A DNA stretch of 64,000 nt from Archegozetes longisetosus (GCA_018873245.2 JAEMBT020000009.1:18383337-18447336); one strand, 5' to 3'; positions 32,286 through 44,606 are shown, counted from the stretch's first letter. A program made the numbers and translations. Notes: generated from the letters alone by a model not told the origin.

Positions 32286-35212
32286 ATCATTAATAATAAA
32301 GTGTATGCAACACCACGTGATATTAATTAAATTTGAGTAAATATCTTATAATTAAGTTAAATGCTCAGATCCGTTGTCTTGACTGTACTATTAGAAGTTT
32401 CACTCATACATTAATTCCGAACAGTTAGAAACGATTTAATAAGTAAGTTGTTACAATTGAGGCCGTAAGCGATGATTGAATTTTCACAAATTACACAGCT
32501 ATACCATTGTATTGCAGGTGTTTACATATGCGTATATTTATATAATTCAGTTGAATCATTCAAAGTTAAGATTCTATTGATTGCAATAAACTCAAAACTG
32601 ATTCTTCCACTTTTACAGTACTATTATCATTTATTTAGGTTATTCTTAAAGTTTTATGAGTTCTTTTTATGAGTTTTCGTGATCACTTTATATCGATAAC
32701 TATATAGGTATTGCTATGAAATTAAATGATCGTCCTTCTGTATTTTCTGTTGCGATCGAATTCATGAAGCTATTAAACTAAGTAAATGTTAATATTTTTT
32801 AATATAGCTATCATATACTCGAATATCTGAAATAGTTTGACACGTAGATAATCAGTGGATTGCATAAATAGCGATTGGAAAATATAAGTATGTACCAAAA
32901 ATTCGTGATCTTTAGCCCTATAGTGGTGATATTATCAAGCAGTATATATACGCAAAGCTTCAGTTATCCACAAGTGTAATCCCAAAACTAATGACTATTC
33001 TGTATTCTCTATTACAATGTAAATCATAGTGCTATTAAACAAAGTAAATATTAATATTTTTTAATATAAGTATCATATACTTGAATAATCGAAATAGTTT
33101 GATGACGTAGCTAGTCAATAGATTTTATAAGTAGCGATTCGCAAATACATAAGTTTAATTGGTTACAATAACTTCTAGAATAAACTTAAAATAAATTAGT
33201 TGATGCGCTACATTTTTGGTTGTACGTTAGCTCAACCTTTAAAATCAATATTTAATATAATTACAAGTATTGCAATCAAATGCATCTCATTTTTTAGCCA
33301 CAAGTCTCACGCAATCATATTCTTCGCTAAATAATGCATAATACAAATAGTAGTTCAATTTTCATAAATTGGAGATAATTTGAGCAGTTAATGCTATTTC
33401 TCATTAAATGTTCAATTGAGGCAATTTTGATGACTCATAAATAGAAGTCATTCTCATATTCTAGATGTTTGACGACCTAATTGGCAAAAGTCGTCATTTG
33501 ATTAACTGAGTCTTTTGTAGAAAGATCATAAGTGAATTAAGACAATATTTCACAATTTATGGCTATATATCAAATTAGTCTAACAATTCTGTTCAACTCA
33601 ATTCTTTTAATTCTGTACACAATTCGGGCATCTGATCTATTTTAAACAGTTTTAAAATCATTTTGAAGCAACCACAACTTTTTTGATAAATCAACTCTAA
33701 GTGTTTGTCTCTGAGCAACCTTAGTTCTCAATGAAGATTCATAAAGAGTTCAACTTACTGTGTATCCTAATGACAAAATCATTATTAATATTATCAGAGA
33801 TTCGCCGCAAAATACTTATCATAAAATATTTTTCAAACTCAATCTCCATTGATAAAATTTTATCTTATAAAAGTTGAGTTCTTTCACTTGTTATAAGTTG
33901 AATAAAAATAGAAATTATTTATGTCTTGCATAGACTTTTTTCTGTGAAAAAATTTTACTATAAGCAGAAATCTTTACAAAAATTCATTTTCAGCACTTAT
34001 TTCACAATAACAATCATAAATAAGAGTTTGTATTATCGAGTAAATTATTTTTCCTAGTCGATGTGCAAAATGCTGTTCACTTTTTAAAACGTCCTCATAT
34101 TATCGTATTTTTTCTCTTTGGAAGTTTTTTTTCAATTTTGAATATAAAAATATTTTATTTGTGTCTTTTAGAAGAAAATTATTTTCTTTTATATGATAAA
34201 AATCATTATCTATTTTATATTAATAAAAATGTTGACTATGATGAAGAGTTTAGAGATAAGAGTTTGTAGCAAATTTGATTATAATGAATAAATCTTTGTC
34301 CTAAATATTCAAGCTTTTTTTGCTTTTTTTATAAGCTTTTTATATTGTGAAAGCTTCCAAAATACTGCTCTTCGACTAACGCCTCCAATTATAAACTTCT
34401 AAAACTTTGAACTTAACATTTGATGTGTGAGTGAAATTATAGATTTCAAGTTCTGATTTATAGAATTAAGAATATTATGGCTAAATGTTTAAATAATTAA
34501 CTTAATAATAATTATTGATCAACTATTTCGTGGTATTATACCATAAGACGATTCATGAAACTCGTTCGAACGCATTAATTCATTGTTATATTTGATCTTT
34601 TATCGTAACTCATAGTAACTCATATTCTAGTAATGCAAGTAACTATTCTATTACTTTATCAATGCTGAAATCTATTTTTTAATTGCAAGTGAATCTAATT
34701 TAGAACATTTTTGAACCTTTATTATCATCTATTGCGAGATAGGTTTCAGTTTATTCATACTTAACTAAATTAAGTGATACTCTGTCAAGGTATGTCAAAT
34801 TAAGTTCAAAGTTCAATCATTCAATATGTAATTGATCTATAAAATCAATATATATTATAATAAAATTCGAATAGGTAGTTAACAATGTAATTGATATGTA
34901 AATGGATTATTAGTCAGTAATGCATGATTTGGTTGATTGGGACGCCTTCGATCATCTCATTAAGGATCAATTGACAATGTTAAGCCTAAACTCACTTCAA
35001 TAGTTTGAACCGTAATCATAACAGCAAATAATCAATAATAGAATCGAAACCATATTTGAACTGATTCTTCATGCACTTAATTAATCATAATTGCATTAAA
35101 TTACTGTGAAATTGGTTGAACCCATAATAAGTTGCAATAACTATAAACTGCCTGAATATCAATCATTATGTTGAGTTAAAAGTAATGTTTAACTGTATGG
35201 ATCGCAATAAAT
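32286..35212. other. Unit 2 spacer
   Basis: This is non-coding DNA between divergent genes and is homologous to the other two spacers. Short open frames at 32472 and 34063 have no counterpart kept open in the other units, so I do not call them genes. Confidence 0.4.
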
Positions 35213-35428
35213 ATGATAATTTTGAAAAAAATCAAATCAACAGTAAAAACAATAAATTCAAATCCATTCACTTCATTGCTGGCATTCCTTTTACTAATTG
35301 TAATAGTTTGGCCAGAATCCAAACCAACTAACCAGATTATTAAATCAATAACTCTATTTATTAGCACAGTATTATATTATAGAGCGTTTAATCAAATTCT
35401 TTTAGATCATTCAACACACCCTTATTAA
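35213..35428 (+). pseudogene. DXD glycosyltransferase, truncated copy (unit 2)
   Basis: The first 40 codons match the intact gene (signal anchor LLAFLLLIVIVWPESKPTN). A deletion then removes the rest of exon 1 and joins intron-derived sequence, after which the frame stops at 35428. The catalytic region is absent. The sequence right after the junction matches the intact gene's intron at about 48545-48600, so the deletion endpoints can be placed. Confidence 0.83.
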
Positions 35429-35659
35429 TAAGTTATCACTTATTCAAAGCTAAAAATTTGAAATCCTTTGCTGAATAAGACTTACAGCTTCGAGACATCT
35501 TAAATAAATTAAATCATTTCTGTACTTTAGACAGAGGCAACGAAAACCACGGTTGGGTAGAGAGAGACAAAGTTATGAACATTTGGCATTAACATATTAT
35601 TAAAAGCGTTTGATTTTCGTTGTCTGTCGACTATCTTCAATCCTTCTTAGTCGGTATAA

Positions 35660-35829
35660 TCGTTAATACAGTGTTGCTCCGTTCGAACTAGTGATAGATC
35701 TTCGGCTCAGTTGCCATGAGCTTAAGCTGAGCTCTGAGTTGGACTGATCTGGTCTGATTGATAAATCGAGATTTTTGTGAATCATTTTAATATTTATTAA
35801 TAACAATGAAAAATTGTTACAAAGTAAAC
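35660..35829. mobile_element. hAT-like terminus inserted beside LRP copy C
   Basis: This 170-base stretch interrupts homology between the LRP copies. It begins CAGTGTTGCTCCGTTCGAAC, a hAT-style end, and includes GCTCAG/GAGCTTAAGCTGAGCTC repeats like the subterminal zones of hAT1. It is probably a truncated element. No target duplication was established. Confidence 0.5.
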
Positions 35830-37218
35830 ATTTTTTAGTCATAGAATCTATTGTTCTATTGAATAAGGAATTTTGTTCATAAATATCTGATGTATGATTT
35901 CAGATTCATATAGTCGTGAACGAAATATAGCCAAATTAGAATCGTACAGTGAGTACTCAATTTTGATCCAAACTAAATAATTTTCAAAAAAGTTATAATC
36001 AATGCCGAATGCATAGTAATATGTTTTGTAAGAAATATGAGTCCGAATAGTAGATCGTCTTGTTCTGAGGTAATTTGGCAATCCTAATGTCTCGACTGAG
36101 AATTATGGACTGTAGAAGTGAATCATTACTTAAGAACAAGTCTGAAATCGCAGAAGTATTTAGTTTTAGTTTTGGAGTAACTGGTGCGGGGAATACTATC
36201 GACTCTTCATCACATGTCTTGTCATGTAAGAAAATTTTTGATATTTTTGTGCAGAACATAAGCATCGATACTGTTGTTTACCAGAGGGCAGTCAAATATG
36301 AGTACAATTAGAACTGAGACAATAATTAGTTGCATTCTTTTGTCTCATGGGATGCATTATTTTAACAAAATCAATGTCATTATCTGATTTAATGATTGTT
36401 CGGAATCCAAACCAAATTTATCGATTCTCATTATTTTATTATTTTTGGGTGAAGACCAATAAACATAATCACCAAAAACATCAATTGAAGAACAGTCTCC
36501 AAACAGTTGTTTTGATTGCCAAATATTTTTCCTATTGTTACCATATAATCAGAAAATAGAGTAAGATTCATCGTCGATCCAAAGTATCAGTTCTGAATCA
36601 TAATTAATTGCTATGCAAACAGAGATTCTTATATTCTCATGAACTAATATTTCTTGATTTGATCTGTCCTGCCTCGATTTTCTTATAACTGCACCGAATG
36701 CAATAGTACTTTATCCTGTCGATACAATGAATGAGTCGATGGAATTAACAACAATTCCTCCTTTTTTATAGTATGCTGAATTGATCAATTCATAGTTTAT
36801 CTCTGGATTGGAGACACTCATGACATACAGTATAAGTAATCGTTCTTGAAAAAACTTACTAAAGTATGAATCCAATTGACAGCTAAACGTGTTGATTGGA
36901 AGTTTTTTCTCAATAAAATCGAAAGCTTAAAAATCTGGATTATCTTTCTTTCAGAATTTTTGATGAATTCCATCAATACAAAGTATACGGATGTTCGGTG
37001 CTCGATCCAACTAAAAGTTTGTTATTAAAACTATAACTATCATCTTTTACTTTATGATCATTTAAATAGAATTTTTGACTATCTTCTACTATTATTGAAA
37101 AATTTTCTTCAAGTCCAAAGATATCCCGTTTTCATCATTAAGTAAAATTAATCAGAATTACTTAAAATCGATTTTAAAACAAAGCGCATTAAAATTATCA
37201 AATGAAAACGCTAAACAT
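35830..37218 (-). pseudogene. LRP-like YWTD gene, broken copy C (unit 2)
   Basis: Aligns with LRP copy A from its start codon to about copy A position 193. The ATG at 37218 is kept but a one-base deletion in codons 4-5 gives a TGA at codon 7. Further deletions remove parts of the first propeller (around 36700 and 36940). The EGF-like region (SGKQQYRCLC in copy A) is also disrupted. Upstream sequence similar to that of copy A is retained. Not translatable into a receptor. Confidence 0.82.
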
Positions 37219-37921
37219 TTTGTATAATCGTTGCTATTATATCATTTATAAAGTAATTCGTAGAGAAATCAAGTAACTAAATGAATGTTCAATATTTTTA
37301 ACACGGTAAATAAGCAATGAGCTAAAATTTGTTTAATAATTTGACTATGATCAGTTACATTGTGCAATTGATCATATTAAGAAGCTTATCCTTCAATATT
37401 TTTGTCAAAATAAAGTACTTAATCTATTAAAATTTTGAAGTTTTGCTAATTTTTACAATTCTTACGATATCCCAAATCTTCACTATTACTATACTTGAGA
37501 ATTTCTATACTTTTCGAACATGACTAATCCATAAAACGATTAATTTAGTTTAACTTCAAGTCATTTTACAGTATGCGCCAGCCTTCAATCTGATTATATA
37601 ATTTACTTTCAAAACTTTTAATAAAATACACGAATAGAAACTAGGAGAACGAGCATACAACTTTTATTGAAAATCATGAATACATATATAATCAGATCTA
37701 TGTTGTATAAATACAAACTGAAGGAATACAACTAAAGCTGTCTGTCACACAATTGTCAAGATCTTTTGATTTTTAGTTTGTTCTGAAATTGTAGAAAATA
37801 CCCTCATGATTACTATAAACTGGATGGTAGACCAAGAAGTGGTGTGTAGTGTAGAAGATGTAGCGATGGCCTATACTATAGAATAACCAGATTTTATTTT
37901 GAACCGCTTTCATGTTTAATG

Positions 37922-39082
37922 TTATAAATTAATTTTGAATCGTCTAATGACATAAAATATGATTATTATGAATGCAACGATGAAATAAAATTTCAAACGA
38001 CTAATAAAGACACATTCAGTATAATCGGTTGTCTTCCATAATTTCCAAAAACCAGATAGGTCTGCTTGATCGTCATGAAGAAAGGTGACATTAAAGAACT
38101 CGCAAACACTGATGTATCTGTCCCTAAATTCTAAACTATTAAATCGACTTATATTGACTTTGTGAGCTGAGATTCCAGTTAAGTATACGTCCTCAATATA
38201 TATAGCAGGTATACTATAATTTGTAGCAGATTTATATAGTACTTCAATAATGTCGGTAGTCATGATATAAGCGGATCCGCTGTTATAGGGCGGAAACTTC
38301 TCATAAGGATATATCTTTTCTGACAAATAAAATTTTCTGCCTAAAATTCCTACATAACGTGTGAACAAGAAATGAGACGTGTTCAATTCAATTTTACACA
38401 TTTTAAATCATAAAAAATTTGTTATACCTCTATCACTTCTGATCGGTGTGCTACTAGTTGCTAGTTGTCCTGTTATACCGCTTCGAAAAACTTTACTTTC
38501 AATCAATTGTTTAAGTCTGAATGCGTTAAGAACTACATCATCATCTACTTTCACGATATAATCACTCATTAAACAATTATTTTTAACCCAATTAATTAAG
38601 GCAATAGATTTCAAAGTGATGTTATAGTAGTGATCAATAAATTGAAACTGAAGTAAATCATTGTATTTGACCGATTCTGAAATGATTGCATTTTCAGTTC
38701 TGCTGTCATTGGATTTTCCCAAAACAAATATAACTCTCATATTGAGTTGAATACAATCTACGGCCCACGTCGACCGAATTTCATTTCGTCTTTTGAAATA
38801 CTTTCCCGAAGTTTTGGCCGACGAATAAACAAAGATTACTGTTTCGTTTTGTTTGCACTCTTTCTGATTGATCACAACATTTTGAGCCTCATTTATTTGA
38901 TCAGAATATAACAAATAGTGATCATCTTTTACACCAATGTCTGTAATAAAATTGATTGAGAAATCTTCAATTTGTTCATTATAGTCATGGATTTCTATTA
39001 ATTGAATAATAAATACAACTATTAATGCAATTAGAAAAACCAAACAATAAAATAAACCAAAAATGTTTGGACGTATATTCAT
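37922..39082 (-). CDS. Beta-1,3-galactosyltransferase-like GT31, copy G3, 360 aa
   Basis: Exons 39082-38428 and 38349-37922 are joined over a 78-base intron (G|gtataa ... atgtag|GA). An in-frame ATG seven codons upstream (39103) exists only in this copy. All GT31 motifs are kept: RRNEIRSTW, IDHYYNITLK, VKVDDDVVLN, GRKFYLSEKIYPYEKFPPYN and YIEDVYLTGI. Exon 2 is more diverged from G1 and G2 than exon 1 is. The C-terminal hydrophobic segment (FIVAFIIIIFYVI) is present, but a TAC-to-TAA change just after FKINL removes the last 17 residues found in G1 and G2. Probably still an active enzyme, because the loss is beyond the catalytic domain. Confidence 0.85.
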
Positions 39083-40308
39083 ATCATTAATAATAAAGTG
39101 CATGCAATGCCACGTAATATTAATTAAATTTGAGTAAATATCTAATAATTATGTTAAATGTCCAGTTTTGTTGTCTCGATGGTTACATTGTATTTAACTA
39201 ATAATATCCGATTAGTTTCAATTTGATGCTCGCTTTCTATAACTTAATGGAAAGTTTGACACAATTAACAGTTATACTGCATATCCTTTCAATCAGTGTT
39301 CCTCAAAGTCCTGGATCTGAGCTCAACATTTTTAAAACTTATTTAGACTCAGACTCAACCTTATGGTTTTGATTGATTTTTAAGTTTATCACTTTTACTT
39401 TGATTGATCAGTAGTAATAGGTGCCTGTAACAGAGTCTATTTTCCATTTTGACTTAATAACTACAATAGGTTTAGGACTCACTTCAAGCTTCAATTCAAT
39501 TACGAATGTGCCAATTATTTTCCGATAACCAAACGCACAATTTTGCTTTAATGTCTAGTCATCACCTCATATATTGATAATAAGAATTTCAAGATTAGAA
39601 TTGAAGTTGACCGTATCAAACTGAACTAATTAGTGATAGACTCGAGACTGTGCCACGCCTTCCAGTTTAGTCGGTCACATTGTCTTCAACAAAGAATACA
39701 AAATAATTTTCGCACAAACTGATAACATACTGTATTGTCTGTGATCAGATCAATGGTGAAAGACCAATATTTTGCTGCTCTTTATACTAGTAGTTGTGGG
39801 TTGATAGAGAAAAGCATTTTAGGATAAAATGACTCACAAATTATACACTAATATCATTGTATTAAAGCTGTTTACGTATGTATATGTTTAGATAAATTAG
39901 TTGATATAATCAATGTTAAAAGTCTAATGAATGCAACAAATTGAGCCACTTTCATAGTACTACTACCACTCATTTATACTGTTCATCAAGTTTTATGAGT
40001 TTTTATGACTTTTGGCGGTCACTTTATATCAGTAACTAAATATTGATTGTTATAAAATTGAATCGTTCTCTTTCTATATTTCCTTACAATTCAAATCATA
40101 AAGCAATTAAACAAATTAAATATTAATATTTTCTAATATAACTATCATATACAAAATTTCAAATTGTTTAATGACACCGACAATCAACAGATTGTATAAA
40201 TAGCGATTCGCAAATACATAACCCGTTTATTTGGTAATAATTACTAGAATAAACTTAAATGGTTTGAGATGCTAAATTTTTGGTTAAACGTTGGCTTAAA
40301 TTTTAAAT
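39083..40308. other. Unit 3 spacer, left part
   Basis: Non-coding and homologous to 26.2-27.5 kb (unit 1) and, in parts, to 32.3-33.2 kb (unit 2). Confidence 0.4.
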
Positions 40309-40740
40309 AGGGTGACCAAGTGTCCCGCATTGCGCGGGATTGTCCCACATTTAAGAGTTGTGTCCCGCATGCCGTATGCACCCTTTGCGGGACGGAAAAT
40401 ATCACACATCTTAAGATTTATCTTAACAGATTTCCACTGTATGTTTTTATTTAATGCAAATAACGTAATTTTATTGTCAACACGTTTCTTATCTTAAAGT
40501 ATGTAGAAGTCTTTAGATAAAGAGTTTTAATCCATTTATCTGATACCTTTTTTTCATTCACATCGTGTGTGACTATTATAAAGTGCAGTTCTCAATCAAG
40601 TCTTTAGTTTATATTTCAAGTAATTGTTATTTCAAACTGTGATTTGTAACTTCAATCAGGTTAAAACTCTTTAAAAAATGTTGTAAGGGGGCCAAAAATT
40701 TTTTTGTCCCGCATTTAAAATTTTTTGACTTGGTCACCCT
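40309..40740. mobile_element. MITE with AGGGTGACCAAGT termini
   Basis: Inverted ends AGGGTGACCAAGT and ACTTGGTCACCCT are flanked by AATTTTAAAT on both sides (40299-40308, 40741-40750). The unoccupied site is visible in the paralogous spacers (CTCAATTTTTAAACCAATA at about 27500, CTCAACCTTTAAAATCAATA at about 33230). GTCCCGCAT repeats lie inside each end. The small open frame at 40312-40497 belongs to the repeat. Probably hAT-type (8-10 base duplication). Confidence 0.85.
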
Positions 40741-40779
40741 AATTTTAAATCAATATTTACTATTATTACACGTATTGCA

Positions 40780-41730
40780 AAACAATTTCCTAGTCAAAAG
40801 TATAGTATTGCGAATAGTTCATAAGAAAAGTTGAAAAAAGTCGGAAATAATGGGAAAATGTCAGCTAAATAAAGTGAAATCATATTAATAAAAAGTTGAA
40901 GATGTTCTTAATTAGAATTACGATTGAACACTATTAATTGAAATGAATAGTACTGTTCAGAAGCACCGCTATTGTCGGTCAATCAAGACAAATCATAAGT
41001 CAAACTGTAACTTAGATTCTGCTAGTTCTTTACATTTTTTTTGTTCTTTGAGATTGTCTTTCAATTGAAATATGGATCAATTAAATAAAGATAAGAGACA
41101 AGATATGATTGGCGCTTTCTATAGAGAAATAGCAAATAGAGAAAATGGCAAATCATTCACTTTTAATCACTTAAAATCAATAAATATCAGCAAAGGTGCT
41201 ACCACAGCACTATCGAAAGACGGACAATAACTTGTCATTAAAAAGGGCTAATAGCAGTAAAAATGCCTAAAAGCAAGATCGAAAACCTTGTTGCGTTCGT
41301 TGATGGACGTTCTTTATGTGATTTCGGGATGTAAAAAGCATTCTGAGTGTTGTATAATTAAACGTTTGGTGCCTTTTTGCGAGAAAAATATTCAGACAAT
41401 AATTATTTTTTTGGCCTGACCAGGCTTCCAGTCGTTGTTCAAATGAAATTCTCAAAACATTCAATGAACACAACGTGAAGTTTGTTCCCAAAGAATTTAC
41501 CAAACGTTTCACAATTGAGACCAATTGAAGATCTACGAGTACGAATCAAACGAAAGATGTATAAAACGACGGTCGCATTATAGAGCTGCACGCTGCAGTA
41601 AACCCCTGAATCAGAATCCCTAGTCGGGGATAATTCGTATATAGTTGTCGCAAGTACAACCTGCATATCTGCAATCGAAGATTTTGAGATTATTTTCAAA
41701 TAAAGTCTTTAGATGAACACTACTGCCATC
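40780..41730 (+). mobile_element. Tc1/mariner-superfamily transposon relic
   Basis: A plus-strand start at 41072 (MDQLNKDKRQDMIGAFYREI) and frame-broken DNA at 41260-41550 recall a Tc-type transposase. The pieces include IKRLVPF, then FWPDQASSRCSNEIL, NEHNVKFVPKE and RPIEDLRVRIKRK (the NP..RPIE..W signature with the Trp lost). The central catalytic part is missing. This stretch is absent from the matching place in units 1 and 2. Open minus-strand frames over it are shadows. Confidence 0.65.
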
Positions 41731-42243
41731 ACTATCACCACCGATATCACTACTTTAGCTGAAGATGCGACTCTTAAAGCTTAATCAAATCATTCTGAAA
41801 CTCTAGAACAATACAAGGAAAACCAACATAAACATGACTTCATTATCATCTTTGATCATGGATCAGTTGATGATAAATTAATCATATTTATATCGGTTTT
41901 GTTTGTATTGTTGCAGAGTTTCAGTATGATTTGATTGAGCTTCAAGAACAGCTTCTTCAGCTAACGCTTCTTCTGCAAGCATTATATCTTCAAAGTACAT
42001 ATTTCTTTCATACATTAAATTACACAAAAGCAATATATAATTAATAATTTAAATTGATTTAAATTATTACTATCAGTGAAAATAATATTTTAAAGTTTCA
42101 TTGTAAATAAAGAGTTGTGTGTATTATTACTAGAGACCGAATTCTTATTCCCGAAAAATCTTAAAATATGCGCATATTTATTCTTAAAAAATCAGTTAAA
42201 CATTCTTTTAATATTCTTTTTCAAATTAAACAAATCAATACAT
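41731..42243. other. Sequence between the Tc relic and hAT3
   Basis: Short plus-strand frames only, such as MNTTAITITTDITT at 41713. It is part of the DNA block inserted in unit 3. No gene is supported. Confidence 0.3.
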
Positions 42244-43731
42244 TCAGTAATTGTTTACTATCATATACATTCGCAAATTTTCAACGCTAAAATTTTCGCG
42301 TCTTTCACTGAGAATCAATTTGTACTTTGAAAAACTGCGCTCAATATCACATGAATTAATTGATGTATATCTAAATTTAGTGATTTTGCTTAAGCTAAGA
42401 TCAGTCGAAAAGTTTTCGTCTGCTTTATTTCCATCAATAAGCTTATTCAAATTCTTTAAGATATACATGTCTTCGTTCTTCGCTCTCACATTTGCGAACT
42501 TCTCAATGACATTCTGCCCGATGTCACCCTTAACCGCATTGATTCTGTCTTCACATTCATCCCAGATTTTGAGAGCTTCAAATAACAAAAGATCCTGAGA
42601 TTCCAATTTTTTAAGAGCGCTAACAAGAAAGCTATAATTTGCTTCAATAAAAATCAATTGCTCTTTTAATTCTGTATCGCTAATAATTTTCTTTACAATT
42701 CTGATCGCCGTTGATTCCTTCGAATCGAAATTTTCCATAATTTTAACAATAATCTCAAAGTTCTTTGCATAATACGAAGCGGCTTCGATCCAAGTTCCCC
42801 ACCGAGTAATAACAGGTTTTAGTGGGAGAGGAATAGTCGTGTTTTGTTTGAAAATTTCAATTCTTTTCGGGGAATTTTTAAATATCGACTTAACGTTTGC
42901 AATTAAAGCATCAGCTTTTGTGAATTGACTTCGGATAAAATCACAGACATTATGTATTGCATCAGTAGAACAAGTTATGTGAATTAGTTTTGGATAAAAG
43001 GTTTTCAATCCTTTTCCTGCTTTCTTCGTGTATTTTGCAACGTCAGTCACCAAAAGTAAGACTCGTTCATAGCGAATACCTTCAGGCCATATAAATCTTA
43101 ATGACTCATTGACTAAAACAGCAATTGAACTGTGATTTACACCATTAGTTAGTTCTTCAACATTAATCAAATACGGTCGGCTCTTCTCTGTGTTTAAAGT
43201 TCCAACGATGACATTTGCAATGCTTCTCTTTTGGCAATCCATAGTTTCATCGACAGAAACCCAAATGCAATTATCCCCAATTTCTGTTCGAATTTTTTTC
43301 ATAAATCTGTCATACGAGATCGGAAGATAGTTTTTTCTTAGAGTTGATTCGTCCGGAATAGTATTTGAAGTATATTTTTTAAGAAATTCACGGAATTTTT
43401 CATTCTTCAGTTTATTAAACGGTATGTTAGCAGCGATCATTGCATTGCATAAATCTAAGTTAAACTCATAGTTTTTACTGTTGTTTTGTGTTTTGAAAGA
43501 ATCAGAAATGAACTGTTGTGTTAAACTGTTTCGATTTTTAAACTTAATGAGTGCTGTTTTGTGTTTTGATGAGTTGATATGTTGTGTTAATTGAGATTTT
43601 TTACTCACATTGACGGCCTCCTCGCACGCATTACAAAAAACTTTGTCTCCATCAGTCTTGAAGATATCGTTTCCGAATTGACTTACATACTTATGCAGTT
43701 TTGTCTTCAAAGTCTCTTTAGATCTTCCCAT
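42244..43731 (-). CDS. hAT transposase, intact 495-aa frame (hAT3)
   Basis: One uninterrupted exon from an ATG at 43731. It has a BED-type zinc finger near the N-terminus (CNACEEAV...QHINSSKH), a first catalytic Asp in WVSVDETMDCQKRS, a second in VLLLVTDVAKYT, the HITC motif, the VITRWGTWIEAA box typical of hAT, and the C-terminal dimerisation region with the catalytic Glu (SCDIERSFSKYKLILSERRE). It moves DNA by cut-and-paste in the nucleus. It lies in a roughly 4.2-kb block absent from units 1 and 2, so it is an insertion, but terminal repeats and duplications were not located. It may be a recently active transposase or a tamed gene; insertion into a duplicated spacer favours the former. Confidence 0.85.
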   Translation of the reverse strand: MGRSKETLKTKLHKYVSQFGNDIFKTDGDKVFCNACEEAVNVSKKSQLTQHINSSKHKTALIKFKNRNSLTQQFISDSFKTQNNSKNYEFNLDLCNAMIAANIPFNKLKNEKFREFLKKYTSNTIPDESTLRKNYLPISYDRFMKKIRTEIGDNCIWVSVDETMDCQKRSIANVIVGTLNTEKSRPYLINVEELTNGVNHSSIAVLVNESLRFIWPEGIRYERVLLLVTDVAKYTKKAGKGLKTFYPKLIHITCSTDAIHNVCDFIRSQFTKADALIANVKSIFKNSPKRIEIFKQNTTIPLPLKPVITRWGTWIEAASYYAKNFEIIVKIMENFDSKESTAIRIVKKIISDTELKEQLIFIEANYSFLVSALKKLESQDLLLFEALKIWDECEDRINAVKGDIGQNVIEKFANVRAKNEDMYILKNLNKLIDGNKADENFSTDLSLSKITKFRYTSINSCDIERSFSKYKLILSERRENFSVENLRMYMIVNNY

Positions 43732-44013
43732 TTAATTCAATGTTAAATATCACAGTATAACTCATCAAATTTTTAACTTAAATCACATGAGAAGCAGTCA
43801 TAAACAGCCACATGGACTCATAATAAACTGTTATGCGTGTAAACATGCGTGTTAAATTTAAAATATTCGAGAATATATGAACATATTTTTTCTGCCTAAA
43901 ACCCATGAAATATGCTTTTATTTCTTTATTATTCTTTTTTAGTAAAATCCGGACTCTAATTATTACAATCAAACTCTAGGGAATATAAATCCTGTTTTGG
44001 GGCTATTCCATTA

Positions 44014-44597
44014 GGTAGCACATCAATTCAGCGCACGACAATTCAGCGCTATAACAATTCAGCGCACAAAAGTTCAGCGCTGCGATAATTCAGCGCATTT
44101 TGAAAGTTTCAGGAAAATTGATTACTTTAAAGAAAAACAGAAACTCTAAATTAATATGTGTTCACGGGACACAAATATCAACCTATAAAAGTGTTTACTT
44201 TCAACCAATAATTAAAAGCAAACATACTTATAGGTGATAGAATCCTTATTTTTAATTCAGTTGATTTGAATTAAGGAAAAATAATTTTTTAAAATAATTA
44301 TATTTAATAAGAATATGATTATAAATTATGGAATATTAGTAGTAAAATCCAAATATGTTTATTCAGTAATCAAAACATGTATGTGTTATATTTTGTACAT
44401 TTTTTGGTAAAAATTTGTTTCCTGTGAACACCTAATAGTCTAGAGGTCTCTGTTTTTCTTTAAAATGAATTTATAATAAGCGTGCGCTGAATTGTCGCAG
44501 TGCTGAATTTTTACTCGCTGAACTGTCGTAGCGCCGAACTGTCGCAGCACTGAATTGTCACAGCGCTGAATTGTTGGCGCTGAATTGACGTGGAACC
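44014..44597. mobile_element. Mutator-like foldback element with ATTCAGCGC repeats
   Basis: Ends GGTAGCACATCAATTCAGCG and the inverse of GGTTCCACGTCAATTCAGCG are flanked by a perfect 9-base duplication, ATTCCATTA (44005-44013, 44598-44606). Each arm holds about five copies of AATTCAGCGC separated by short variable spacers, in opposite orientation in the two arms. A 9-base duplication and arrayed inverted arms are typical of Mutator-like foldback elements. No coding sequence. Confidence 0.85.
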
Positions 44598-44606
44598 ATT
44601 CCATTA

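Noticed and set aside
41267..41699. Two minus frames of 85-86 aa
   Set aside because: The plus strand here carries recognisable, broken Tc-type transposase motifs; the minus frames are shadows.
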